DNA of 10,749 nt from a bacterium (GTDB lineage Bacteria > Patescibacteriota > Microgenomatia > UBA1400 > PJMF01): positions 1 to 10,749 of the forward strand of contig OMIS01000084.1 in the NCBI GenBank assembly GCA_900299155.1, given 5' to 3'. Made by a program: the position numbers and the translations under genes. Under the pieces are notes generated by a model. It did not search any database, was not told the DNA's origin, and saw only the letters and a list, made by a program, of their open reading frames with translations. Positions 1-5,571 of this stretch are shown piece by piece. Every line of letters begins with the position of its first letter. Position 1 is the first letter of the stretch.

Positions 1-71
1 AAGCCAAGCTAGCCAAGGTGGTTCCGCCGGGGGCGGATCAGAAAAACACCGAAGTTAGAGATAACAGATAA
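1..71 (+). CDS. 3' end of an upstream GIY-YIG nuclease ORF (partial)
   Basis: The window opens inside a reading frame (codons from position 3) that encodes AKLAKVVPPGADQKNT followed by EVRDNR and a TAA at 69-71. The block LAKVVPPGADQK is identical to the tail of the complete GIY-YIG protein at 146-412, so this is the C-terminus of another copy of the same family. The catalytic part lies outside the window. The TAA directly abuts the first base of tRNA-Phe at 72. The first 22 bases are also identical to the tRNA 5' end (70-91), so this coding tail is itself tRNA-like. The family assignment rests on similarity to the neighbouring copy only. Confidence 0.7.
   Translation, partial: AKLAKVVPPGADQKNTEVRDNR
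23..37. repeat. GC-rich hairpin in the GIY-YIG tail, copy 1
   Basis: TCCGCC (23-28) and GGCGGA (32-37) form a perfect 6-bp stem with a 3-nt loop inside the coding tail, 34 nt before tRNA-Phe. A second copy lies at 379-393, and the only base difference falls in the loop. No T-tract follows, so it is not a standard intrinsic terminator. Confidence 0.55.
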
Positions 72-144
72 GCCAAGCTAGCCAAGGTGGTCACGGCGCG
101 TGTCTGAAAAACACGAGATTGAGGTTCGACTCCTCAGCTTGGCA
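72..144 (+). tRNA. tRNA-Phe (GAA)
   Basis: A full 73-nt cloverleaf can be folded by hand. The acceptor stem GCCAAGC pairs with GCTTGGC (137-143). The D-arm stem is GCC/GGC. The anticodon stem CGTGT/ACACG carries loop CTGAAAA, giving anticodon GAA at 106-108 (phenylalanine). The variable loop has 4 nt, and the T-arm TGAGG/CCTCA has loop TTCGACT. Discriminator is A144 and CCA is not encoded. It lies between two GIY-YIG ORFs: the stop codon of the upstream one touches base 72, and the next one starts at 146. No separate promoter is visible, so it may be transcribed together with the upstream ORF. Confidence 0.93.
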
Positions 145-145
145 C

Positions 146-412
146 ATGTACTTTGTGTACGTTTTGTACTCCCACTCACTTCAAAAAAAGTATGTTGGAC
201 ATACTTCAGATTTAAATAAACGGCTGGCGCATCATAATGCTGGGCTTAATCGATGGTCAAAACGAGGTATTCCCTGGCAGTTAGTGTACTCTGAGCAGTT
301 TTTCACAAAATCTGAAGCATGTAAGCGTGAATTATATTTGAAGACAGGCAAAGGTCGTGAAGAGCTAGCCAAGGTGGTTCCGCCAGGGGCGGATCAGAAA
401 ACACGAGATTGA
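146..412 (+). CDS. GIY-YIG nuclease superfamily protein, immediately 3' of tRNA-Phe
   Basis: An 88-residue single-domain protein. The first motif YFVYVLYS (2-9) and the second KYVGHT (15-20) are the GIY-YIG signature. They are followed by the helix DLNKRLAHHN with the conserved arginine (R26), and by the candidate metal-binding glutamate E62 in ACKRELYLK. The length matches the small stand-alone UPF0213/YhbQ-like class. The ATG at 146 is chosen because the GIY-YIG domain begins there; an in-frame start at 119 would lie inside the tRNA. There is no room for a ribosome-binding site, since the tRNA acceptor stem occupies that place. The last four codons and the TGA stop (398-412) are copied from tRNA-Phe and replace the longer tail seen at 1-71. 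The nuclease fold is clear; a mobile or homing role is inferred from the repeat structure. Confidence 0.85.
   Translation: MYFVYVLYSHSLQKKYVGHTSDLNKRLAHHNAGLNRWSKRGIPWQLVYSEQFFTKSEACKRELYLKTGKGREELAKVVPPGADQKTRD
379..393. repeat. GC-rich hairpin in the GIY-YIG tail, copy 2
   Basis: TCCGCC (379-384) and GGCGGA (388-393) pair over 6 bp with loop AGG. It is the second copy of the hairpin at 23-37 and differs from it only in the loop. It sits inside the 38-nt block 364-401 that repeats 8-45 with one mismatch. Confidence 0.55.
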
Positions 413-434
413 GGTTCGACTCCTCAGCTTGGCA
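398..434 (+). pseudogene. Duplicated 3' half of tRNA-Phe (tRNA pseudogene)
   Basis: Positions 398-436 are identical to 108-146, which covers the anticodon 3' side, variable loop, T-arm, 3' acceptor strand and discriminator of tRNA-Phe. The 5' part is not tRNA: it is the coding tail of the GIY-YIG ORF. The would-be 5' acceptor GAAGAGC pairs at only about 5 of 7 positions, and no D-arm or anticodon stem can form, so this is not a functional tRNA. It provides the last codons and the stop of the preceding ORF. Confidence 0.85.
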
Positions 435-460
435 CAGGTACTTTATATAACTTTTGAAAA
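398..460 (+). repeat. Second copy of the tRNA/GIY-YIG junction, with a dead third ORF start
   Basis: The block 398-444 matches 108-154 at 46 of 47 positions. The single difference is T147 to G437, which turns the GIY-YIG start codon ATG into AGG. The similarity then fades (GTACTTT is kept, then a looser match ending in TTTTG) and the frame stops soon after. This is the remnant of a third GIY-YIG unit, so the array has at least three units: one cut by the window edge, one intact, one decayed. Confidence 0.75.
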
Positions 461-466
461 TGGTAA

Positions 467-622
467 CTACTTCCCCATCACCTGTCTGAACATATCCCCA
501 ATAAAACTGAACACAGCCATGATACTGATCATCAGATACTTAAAGAAAAGTTTTACACCTGAATCAGCCGCGGTGGTGCTGATACGTCTAAATTCGTTAC
601 TTTGAAAGTAGTTTTCTGTCAT
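467..622 (-). CDS. Small membrane-associated protein, 51 aa
   Basis: A 51-codon frame on the minus strand starts with ATG at 622 and ends with TAG at 467-469. The protein begins MTENYFQSNEF, followed by a basic/polar stretch, and then a hydrophobic or amphipathic half containing KLFFKYLMISIMAVFSFIG, ending DMFRQVMGK. The sequence AGGATATAGAC before the ATG gives a plausible AGGA ribosome-binding site. I do not recognise a domain. Single-helix proteins of this shape are common in compact Patescibacteria genomes, but that is a general impression. It occupies most of the interval between the GIY-YIG array and tRNA-Gly. Support comes from the protein-like composition, the start context and the lack of any competing gene. 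Confidence 0.5.
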   Translation of the reverse strand: MTENYFQSNEFRRISTTAADSGVKLFFKYLMISIMAVFSFIGDMFRQVMGK

Positions 623-647
623 GTCTATATCCTATCACATCGACATA

Positions 648-671
648 AGCTCACCAGTCAAGTAGTGAGCT
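648..671. promoter_or_regulatory. Inverted repeat upstream of the 51-aa gene
   Basis: AGCTCAC (648-654) and GTGAGCT (665-671) form a perfect 7-bp inverted repeat with a 10-nt centre. On the minus strand, TTGACT in the centre resembles a -35 box for the 51-aa gene, but no convincing -10 box is found at the right distance. It could be an operator or simply a hairpin in the transcript. Confidence 0.3.
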
Positions 672-690
672 GCGTACTTTAGACAGCTTG

Positions 691-719
691 TTCACAAGAT
701 GGCAGTTTCTGTGTACAAT
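691..719 (+). promoter_or_regulatory. Promoter of tRNA-Gly
   Basis: TTCACA at 691-696 (5 of 6 to the -35 consensus) and TACAAT at 714-719 (5 of 6 to the -10 consensus) are separated by exactly 17 bp. Transcription would start near 726, about 30 nt before the mature tRNA end at 757, leaving a short 5' leader for RNase P to remove. Confidence 0.6.
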
Positions 720-756
720 ACGCCATGTACTCTTTATGAGTGCAAAGTGAACACAT

Positions 757-829
757 GCGGAAATAGCTCAGTTGGTAGAGCGTCTCCTTGCCAAGGAGAA
801 GGTCGCGGGTCCGAGTCCCGTTTTCCGCT
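757..829 (+). tRNA. tRNA-Gly (GCC)
   Basis: A canonical 73-nt cloverleaf. The acceptor GCGGAAA pairs with TTTCCGC (822-828). The D-arm is GCTC/GAGC. The anticodon stem TCTCC/GGAGA has loop TTGCCAA, giving anticodon GCC at 790-792 (glycine). The variable loop is AGGTC, and the T-arm GCGGG/CCCGT has loop TCCGAGT with one G-U pair at its base. The discriminator T829 is the usual one for bacterial glycine tRNA. CCA is not encoded. A good promoter lies at 691-719. The AT-rich 126 bp after it hold no gene, only the promoter of the next CDS. Confidence 0.95.
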
Positions 830-894
830 CAATTTGTATACATAACTCATATTTACCTACATTTCCTCTGTATTTATTACATTTTCTCTACATA

Positions 895-923
895 TTGAAT
901 AATTTTTGTCTTGACTATATAAT
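895..923 (+). promoter_or_regulatory. Promoter of the anchored secreted protein gene at 956
   Basis: TTGAAT at 895-900 and a perfect TATAAT at 918-923 are 17 bp apart. The predicted start near 930 leaves a leader of about 25 nt before the ATG at 956, with AGG at 947-949 as a weak ribosome-binding site. Confidence 0.65.
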
Positions 924-955
924 ACGTCCTATAGTTGTGTTAAATAGGCACATAT

Positions 956-1540
956 ATGCTAAGAGAATTTAGAACAGGGAGAGAACCTGATAATCAAGAA
1001 CGAGCAAGTATAACTAATCTACCAGACTGGCTATGCGTTGCGTGCATAGTAAGTGCATCGATGCTTATTTATATACTTTCTGCTGACGTTACAACTACTG
1101 ATAATGCTGCATCAAAAATTATTCAAAATGAACCATTGATCGTACAGCTGGATAAAGCTGTTTCTTTTACTACGCAGCCAATGACTAAACTACAACCTGG
1201 AGTGGAAGTGACTTCAACTCGTGTATTAACAATTGCGCCAACAGCTACATCGGCAGCTCATCCCGCTCCAGATCAAATTACCGCAAGTACCAATAACACA
1301 GATACTATAGGACTTGTCGGTGAAACATCCCTTGATGTGACTGAATTTGATTTAAGAGTAGGTAAAATAGTAGAGGTAAAAGATCCTCTCAGCAAGGCTG
1401 TAAAGCAGGTACGAATTAATCAAGTTTTTGTAGATATAAGTGGTAAAATTCTTTACTTTGTAGGTACTGATCCCAATGATGGCAACCCAATATCTGCAAC
1501 TAATTCATATTTCCCTACTGATATCAGTAAGTTATATTAA
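956..1540 (+). CDS. Membrane-anchored extracytoplasmic protein of unknown function
   Basis: A 194-residue protein. A polar N-terminus of about 23 residues is followed by one hydrophobic segment (about 24-43, DWLCVACIVSASMLIYILSA) and then an extracellular part. Residues 45-120 are Thr/Ala/Ser/Pro-rich and look like an unstructured stalk. Residues about 127-194 look like a small beta-rich domain (EFDLRVGKIVEVKD, VRINQVFVDISGKILYFVG), with aromatic and proline residues at the end. The FDLRVGKIVEV stretch superficially resembles the start of the OB-fold tRNA-binding domain of MetRS/EMAPII proteins. The location outside the membrane and the absence of the later motifs argue against that. The family is unrecognised. 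The gene ends in a 4-nt overlap with the convergent gene at 1537-1872. Confidence 0.75.
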   Translation: MLREFRTGREPDNQERASITNLPDWLCVACIVSASMLIYILSADVTTTDNAASKIIQNEPLIVQLDKAVSFTTQPMTKLQPGVEVTSTRVLTIAPTATSAAHPAPDQITASTNNTDTIGLVGETSLDVTEFDLRVGKIVEVKDPLSKAVKQVRINQVFVDISGKILYFVGTDPNDGNPISATNSYFPTDISKLY

Positions 1541-1872
1541 TACTGAAGATACAGTCCTTCTCCAGGCACTGTAACCTTGCTGTTTCTGCATTCTTTATTG
1601 TGATTTATCACCATTGTGCCCACAGTACTTTCATAGCCTAAGGGGCCATAGAGATATGCTTTAAAATTATCTTCTTTTTTTGCGTCTTCGATACAAGTTA
1701 CGAGGTCTTGCATTACTTGTTGTTTAGTAGTGCAACTTTCTCCGCTTTCCTGATCCATAGTTTCTTTTGCGATTGTGATACACGGATCATAGGCAGCTTT
1801 TACACCTCCGACAATCATCACATACCCAAAATATACCCCTATTGCAATGATAGCCAAGACTAGTATTTTCAT
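1537..1872 (-). CDS. Small secreted or anchored protein with four cysteines
   Basis: A 111-residue protein. I choose the ATG at 1872 over an upstream in-frame one (1944) because it begins a clean signal-anchor, MKILVLAIIAIG to about residue 24, has GGAAGG just before it, and does not overlap the divergent gene at 1892. The mature part holds C31, C47, C60 and C95, an even number consistent with two disulfides. It also has an acidic helix-like stretch (36-70) and a C-terminal beta-like part with Gly and Tyr. I recognise no family. Because it would sit outside the membrane, it is a candidate substrate of the VKOR oxidation system encoded at 6238-7782; that link is inference. It converges with the gene at 956-1540, sharing the palindrome TTAA as both stop codons. 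Confidence 0.65.
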   Translation of the reverse strand: MKILVLAIIAIGVYFGYVMIVGGVKAAYDPCITIAKETMDQESGESCTTKQQVMQDLVTCIEDAKKEDNFKAYLYGPLGYESTVGTMVINHNKECRNSKVTVPGEGLYLQY

Positions 1873-1891
1873 ACCTTCCACTATAGCATAA

Positions 1892-2281
1892 ATGTATATG
1901 AATGAACTATTTAGAAAAATATCGTATTCGGTCTCGCGTATCACTGGTACCGGATATGCATTTGTTGCTGCGACACTGCTTATTGTGGGTTGGCTGATTT
2001 CTGGACCATTGTTTAATTATTCAGATACTTGGCAATTGGTGATCAACACCACCACAACAATAGTCACCTTTTTGATGGTATTTCTCATTCAAAATACCCA
2101 AAACAGAGACACTAAAGCTGTGCATTTAAAGCTTGATGAACTAGTCCGTTCTGTGCGTGGCGCACGCAATATTTTAATTGAAGTTGAGAATTTATCTGAC
2201 GAAGAACTCGAAATGATGCATGAAGAGTTTGAGAAACTCCATGCAAAAGCTGAAAGTGAACTAGCACGTCGTAAGAAATAA
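1892..2281 (+). CDS. Low-affinity iron permease family protein
   Basis: A 129-residue protein with two membrane segments (about 22-41 and 46-66) and a charged, helical cytoplasmic tail. It matches the family usually annotated as low-affinity iron permease (PF04120), with the characteristic SGPLFNYSDTWQLVINT (37-53) and TFLMVFLIQNTQNRDT (59-74), followed by KLDELVR. The short bacterial members have only two helices, and iron transport has been shown for fungal relatives rather than for proteins like this one, so the name should be read with caution. A second in-frame ATG at 1898 is an equally likely start; neither has a clear ribosome-binding site. The acyltransferase gene starts 3 nt after its stop, which suggests an operon. 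Confidence 0.9.
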   Translation: MYMNELFRKISYSVSRITGTGYAFVAATLLIVGWLISGPLFNYSDTWQLVINTTTTIVTFLMVFLIQNTQNRDTKAVHLKLDELVRSVRGARNILIEVENLSDEELEMMHEEFEKLHAKAESELARRKK

Positions 2282-2284
2282 TAT

Positions 2285-3406
2285 ATGGGAGCTACAGCAA
2301 AACGATTACTGTGGGCTGATCTCATCAGGATAGTAGCCATATACTGTGTAATACTCATTCATCTATGTGCACTTATAGTTATTCCATGGGAGAAGTTCGG
2401 AACGGTATCCTGGTGGACTGCTCATATATATAGCTCACTCTCACTAGTGGCAGTCCCATTCCTAGCACTACTTTCTGGGGCACTTTTACTTACTAAAGTG
2501 GAATCTATACAAACATTTTATGAAAAACGCTTTGTTAAAATAATTATTCCGTGGATATTCTGGGTGATATTTACACTTTTTGTAGACACATTTATTTTTC
2601 ATAAAATATCTGTACATTTATTGGGATCTTTGCATACTTGGTGGCAGTACCTGCGCACAGCGTACTGGTTTATGCCTGCGCTCATGCAGTTATATATTTT
2701 GACACCTGCCATTCGGATTGTATTTGTTAAGGTTCCACTTGCATGGATGTTGTGTACTGGACTGCTAGTGCAGTTACTAATCTCAGCACAATACTCGTAC
2801 TGCACTCTTTCTGTTCAGTGCCAACCATTGTGGTTATTTTCTGGAGTTGAGTATCTGGGATACTTTCTTATTGGTGGAGTGATTGGGGGCATGGATGGTA
2901 GTAAAGATAATAATATACAGGTAGCTGTAGTGTTTCTCAGTCCCATAATTCAGAAGGTTTTGCATTCGATTAAACTGCTCATATTGGTTGGTGTTTGGTG
3001 TATCTCATTTTTATGGATTGTTTTTGGAACATACGATTTGAGTCTGGCACAGCAAGGTTTCTCAGCAAAGCTATACCACTACACTTCGCTACCTGTTGCA
3101 CTTGCAAGTATTTGCAGCTTTATTTTTCTAAAAAATTATTTTGAATACTTTAGTTCACTAAAGCAGTGTCATATCCATAATTATAGAAAAATAATTACTG
3201 AACTGAGCACCAATAGTTTCTCAATATTTTTTATACATGGTGTGGTACTCACGACACTACTCTACTTTTTAGGTAATAATTTTGTTTCAGTCCTGCTATT
3301 TGCAAGCTGGTGTACTATCCCAATACTGTCTATATTTCTCTTTTTATTTTCATTTGTAGTTGTACGATTACTACAAAAAATCATATTTCTCAAATACATT
3401 GTCTAA
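2285..3406 (+). CDS. Membrane acyltransferase (acyltransferase 3 family)
   Basis: A 373-residue, strongly hydrophobic protein with roughly ten membrane segments. The N-terminus WADLIRIVAIYCVILIH (10-26) carries the arginine (R15) and histidine (H26) that mark the acyltransferase 3 family (PF01757; OafA and WecH are examples). It is followed by VAVPFLALLSGALLL and FYEKRFVKIIIPWIFW, also typical of the family. These enzymes transfer acyl groups, often acetyl, onto surface sugars or lipids across the membrane. Here the acceptor cannot be deduced. It lies 3 nt behind the iron permease-like gene. Its 3' end overlaps by 4 nt the convergent glycosyltransferase gene, a possible partner in cell-envelope glycan synthesis. 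The ribosome-binding site is weak. Confidence 0.85.
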   Translation: MGATAKRLLWADLIRIVAIYCVILIHLCALIVIPWEKFGTVSWWTAHIYSSLSLVAVPFLALLSGALLLTKVESIQTFYEKRFVKIIIPWIFWVIFTLFVDTFIFHKISVHLLGSLHTWWQYLRTAYWFMPALMQLYILTPAIRIVFVKVPLAWMLCTGLLVQLLISAQYSYCTLSVQCQPLWLFSGVEYLGYFLIGGVIGGMDGSKDNNIQVAVVFLSPIIQKVLHSIKLLILVGVWCISFLWIVFGTYDLSLAQQGFSAKLYHYTSLPVALASICSFIFLKNYFEYFSSLKQCHIHNYRKIITELSTNSFSIFFIHGVVLTTLLYFLGNNFVSVLLFASWCTIPILSIFLFLFSFVVVRLLQKIIFLKYIV

Positions 3407-4830
3407 TCATACTGCCAGTGTAGTCCCTCAGGTCTAGCTGACTCTGTGTATACTCTTTTAAGACTTGCATCGTCTAAGTAGTACCAGTTATCACCAAAAT
3501 CTTTTGGTAGTTGCTTACGCAAAAATTCTTGTTTTGATTCAGTACCTAGAATTACAGGGAGATATTTCATATTGGCATATGCTCTATAGAACAGTGAAAA
3601 AATGCTGATCAACACAATCGCACTGATGCTTACCAAACGCACTAGTCGTACTTTAACGAGTGAAAGTACATACACTGCTACTACTGAAAATGCTGGGAGA
3701 TACGGAAGGATAAAACGTCCCCCACCTGTCCTTGGTGTACATACCCACAACGCAAATAAAAGACAACTATAGAGTATTAGTGTGTGTACACTTTTTTTGT
3801 GTTTTTCGGGGATGGGTTGAAATATTATTTTTTTTAGTGAAGGTACAAGGGATGCTAAATAGAGCGGCGCAAACATCGCATAGAGTGGTGACAGAGGATC
3901 TGCACTGGTAAACCAAATAGTAATACCATCTACCAGTGAACTAGTGGATGAAAGATCATAACTGCTGAAAACAGGAAAAACTGGGTTCCCTGTTTGCATA
4001 AAATTGAGCACAAACCATGGTGCGGGCATCATGCAAACTATACAAAGACAAATAAATGCATTTATCATTTTTCTCTGATAGAGCAATATAAGTACTAGTG
4101 CTGCTAAACTAGTTAGTGCAAGTAATTTGCTGAGAATTGCTAGTCCAATCATTGCTGCTGCGATGTATCGCCAACGTGAGGAATTGGTAGTGGTGCTGTA
4201 TATAAGCGCAAGTAGCGCAAGTGTTTCATAAAATGTTCTGCCTAAATCTATATATGCTGTAATTGATTGCCAGCCGACAACTAAGTTTGAATAAAATAGT
4301 ACCAGAGTCAGTAGTGAGTACTTTCGTGTAGTAAAGTGTCGTGCTGTATAGTACAGCGCATATCCACAGAGTATGCCAAATCCCCAATGAATAAGTTTTG
4401 CAGCAACCTCATTTGAAAGGGAAAGTGCAGCAATATAAAAAACATCTAGTAATTTGGGCAGTAGTGAGTAGGAAAACGGACCGTGTGGAATATGAAAAAT
4501 GGTATGTTCCATGAGCCAAATACGAGGAATGGTCAAGTGATACCACACTGCATCATATGCAATCTCAGGTCCAAGTGCGCCCACCAGATTGCACAGTATC
4601 TGTGCACTAATAAGTCCCACTGCGGTTTTTTCAAGTTTGTCTAACGAGTAAAATTTCTGTACAAAGCTTCCTAGATTCTGTACTGAAAGTTTTCTTTGAA
4701 TGCAAAAGTATGTATAAATTATAAATGCCGCTGTCCCAAATAAAATGTATGGGTACTCTAGCTTGCCAATGATGCCAAGCCCAAGTAAGTAGTAGCTGAA
4801 AATTCCGCTGGCTAGTGCCCAAGCAAACAT
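3403..4830 (-). CDS. GT-C type integral membrane glycosyltransferase
   Basis: A 475-residue protein with many membrane segments. The first large loop contains GPEIAYDAVWYHLTIPRIW (87-105), with acidic residues E89 and D93, followed by PKLLDVFYIAAL. This arrangement of an acidic motif, a YHL block and later helices is typical of lipid-carrier-dependent GT-C enzymes (GT39/ArnT/RgtA-like). They use polyprenyl-phosphate sugars on the outer face of the membrane. The soluble C-terminus (about 420-475) is predicted to be extracytoplasmic. The start at 4830 is supported by a strong Shine-Dalgarno sequence. Acceptor and sugar are unknown. A role in envelope glycans fits with the convergent acyltransferase. 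Confidence 0.8.
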   Translation of the reverse strand: MFAWALASGIFSYYLLGLGIIGKLEYPYILFGTAAFIIYTYFCIQRKLSVQNLGSFVQKFYSLDKLEKTAVGLISAQILCNLVGALGPEIAYDAVWYHLTIPRIWLMEHTIFHIPHGPFSYSLLPKLLDVFYIAALSLSNEVAAKLIHWGFGILCGYALYYTARHFTTRKYSLLTLVLFYSNLVVGWQSITAYIDLGRTFYETLALLALIYSTTTNSSRWRYIAAAMIGLAILSKLLALTSLAALVLILLYQRKMINAFICLCIVCMMPAPWFVLNFMQTGNPVFPVFSSYDLSSTSSLVDGITIWFTSADPLSPLYAMFAPLYLASLVPSLKKIIFQPIPEKHKKSVHTLILYSCLLFALWVCTPRTGGGRFILPYLPAFSVVAVYVLSLVKVRLVRLVSISAIVLISIFSLFYRAYANMKYLPVILGTESKQEFLRKQLPKDFGDNWYYLDDASLKRVYTESARPEGLHWQYD

Positions 4831-4833
4831 GCC

Positions 4834-4839
4834 CCTCCT
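4834..4839 (-). promoter_or_regulatory. Shine-Dalgarno sequence of the glycosyltransferase gene
   Basis: On the minus strand the sequence reads AGGAGG, 3 nt before the ATG at 4830 within GAGGAGGGGC. It is the only perfect Shine-Dalgarno core I see in the window. It fixes the start and contrasts with the other genes, which have weak sites or none. Confidence 0.6.
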
Positions 4840-4936
4840 CTACACGATAAAAAATAGAGATGAAATAAAAATACACTTACAATCCAGCAGATAAATATGA
4901 TTTGAAAAACTTTAATTGACATGTAATAGTAGGCTC

Positions 4937-5455
4937 ATGAATGATGCTTTGTACTATACTATAACTTCTTCTCCTATTGGTGAGATCCTCCTTTTGGGCA
5001 CTCAACGGGGTCTGTCTGGATTATATTTAGCAACTCCCACCAAGCCGCATGTCATTCCTGCACAAGCTACAAGAAATACAGAGCTTTTCACGGCCATAGT
5101 CCGCCAGTTACAGGAATATTTTGCAGGGAAAAGGAAAGAATTTGATCTCCAGTTTGATCTTAAAGGGAGTGAATTCCAGAAACAGGTTTGGTTTGCGTTA
5201 TACAAGATTCCGTTTGGACAGGTGATTAGCTACAAAGAACTGGCAGCGCGTATCAGCAAGCCCAAGGCATGTCGTGCAGTGGGTAGTGCGAATGGTAAAA
5301 ATCCAATCTCAATAATAATCCCTTGTCATAGAGTGATTGCTGCTGATGGTTCACTGGGTGGCTATGGTTGGGGCTTAGAGTATAAAACGAAGCTGCTGGC
5401 GTTAGAAAAAGTCAAGTTGACACCCAAAATACCCGGGTATGTAGATAATTATTAA
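4937..5455 (+). CDS. ogt: Methylated-DNA--protein-cysteine S-methyltransferase
   Basis: A 172-residue protein that removes alkyl groups from O6 of guanine in DNA by transferring them irreversibly to its own cysteine. The active-site motif IIPCHRV is at 127-133 with nucleophile C130. Other family blocks are EFQKQVWFALYKIPFGQVISY (79-99), the DNA-binding helix KACRAVGSANGKNP (110-123) with arginine finger R113, and GGYGWGLEYK (141-150). The N-terminal ribonuclease-like domain (1-75) is present, so this is the full Ogt/MGMT form without an Ada regulatory domain. The ATG at 4937 is preferred to the upstream TTG at 4916, because the family starts with an SPIGEILL-type strand and AGTAGG lies just before it. 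It is divergent from the glycosyltransferase; the 76-nt AT-rich gap 4840-4915 shows no unambiguous promoter. Confidence 0.94.
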   Translation: MNDALYYTITSSPIGEILLLGTQRGLSGLYLATPTKPHVIPAQATRNTELFTAIVRQLQEYFAGKRKEFDLQFDLKGSEFQKQVWFALYKIPFGQVISYKELAARISKPKACRAVGSANGKNPISIIIPCHRVIAADGSLGGYGWGLEYKTKLLALEKVKLTPKIPGYVDNY

Positions 5456-5467
5456 AGCTGTATTTTG

Positions 5468-5538
5468 ATGCCTCGCTTGGATTCGAACCAAGATACTCAG
5501 CTTCAAAGGCTGATGTCCTGCCATTGGACGACGAGGCA
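5468..5538 (-). tRNA. tRNA-Gln (UUG)
   Basis: A 71-nt minus-strand cloverleaf. The acceptor TGCCTCG pairs with CGAGGCA. The D-arm is GTCC/GGAC. The anticodon stem TCAGC/GCTGA carries loop CTTTGAA, giving anticodon TTG (plus-strand positions 5504-5506; glutamine). The variable loop has 4 nt, and the T-arm CTTGG/CCAAG has loop TTCGAAT. The U1-A72 first pair is typical of bacterial glutamine tRNA. The discriminator is U and CCA is not encoded. Its 3' end lies 12 nt after the stop of the convergent ogt gene. Its wobble U34 is a possible target of the Elp3/Trm9-like pair encoded further on. Confidence 0.93.
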
Positions 5539-5571
5539 ACGATTTTGCGTTATGGCAATTTCAGACCCACT

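Noticed and set aside
119..145. Upstream in-frame start for the GIY-YIG ORF inside tRNA-Phe
   Set aside because: The nine extra residues are tRNA T-arm and acceptor sequence. The GIY-YIG domain begins exactly at the ATG at 146.
364..434. Second functional tRNA-Phe
   Set aside because: Only the 3' half matches. The 5' acceptor pairs poorly, and the D-arm and anticodon stem cannot form because that part is GIY-YIG coding sequence.
772..972. 66-codon plus-strand ORF that looks protein-like at its start
   Set aside because: Its first third is the tRNA-Gly gene read as protein and the rest is AT-rich intergenic sequence containing a promoter. Such ORFs across tRNA genes are a known annotation artefact.
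956..1540. tRNA-binding (EMAPII/MetRS-like) domain in the anchored secreted protein
   Set aside because: Only one strand (FDLRVGKIVEV) matches. The following conserved motifs are missing and the domain would be outside the membrane.
1873..1944. Longer N-terminus for the four-cysteine protein
   Set aside because: It would put 24 residues in front of a clean signal anchor and overlap the opposite-strand iron permease-like gene, and it has no better start context.
4916..4936. TTG start for ogt and the TTGACA at 4916-4921 as its -35 box
   Set aside because: The ATG at 4937 matches the family start. A -10 box 17 bp after this TTGACA would fall inside the coding sequence and no such box is seen.
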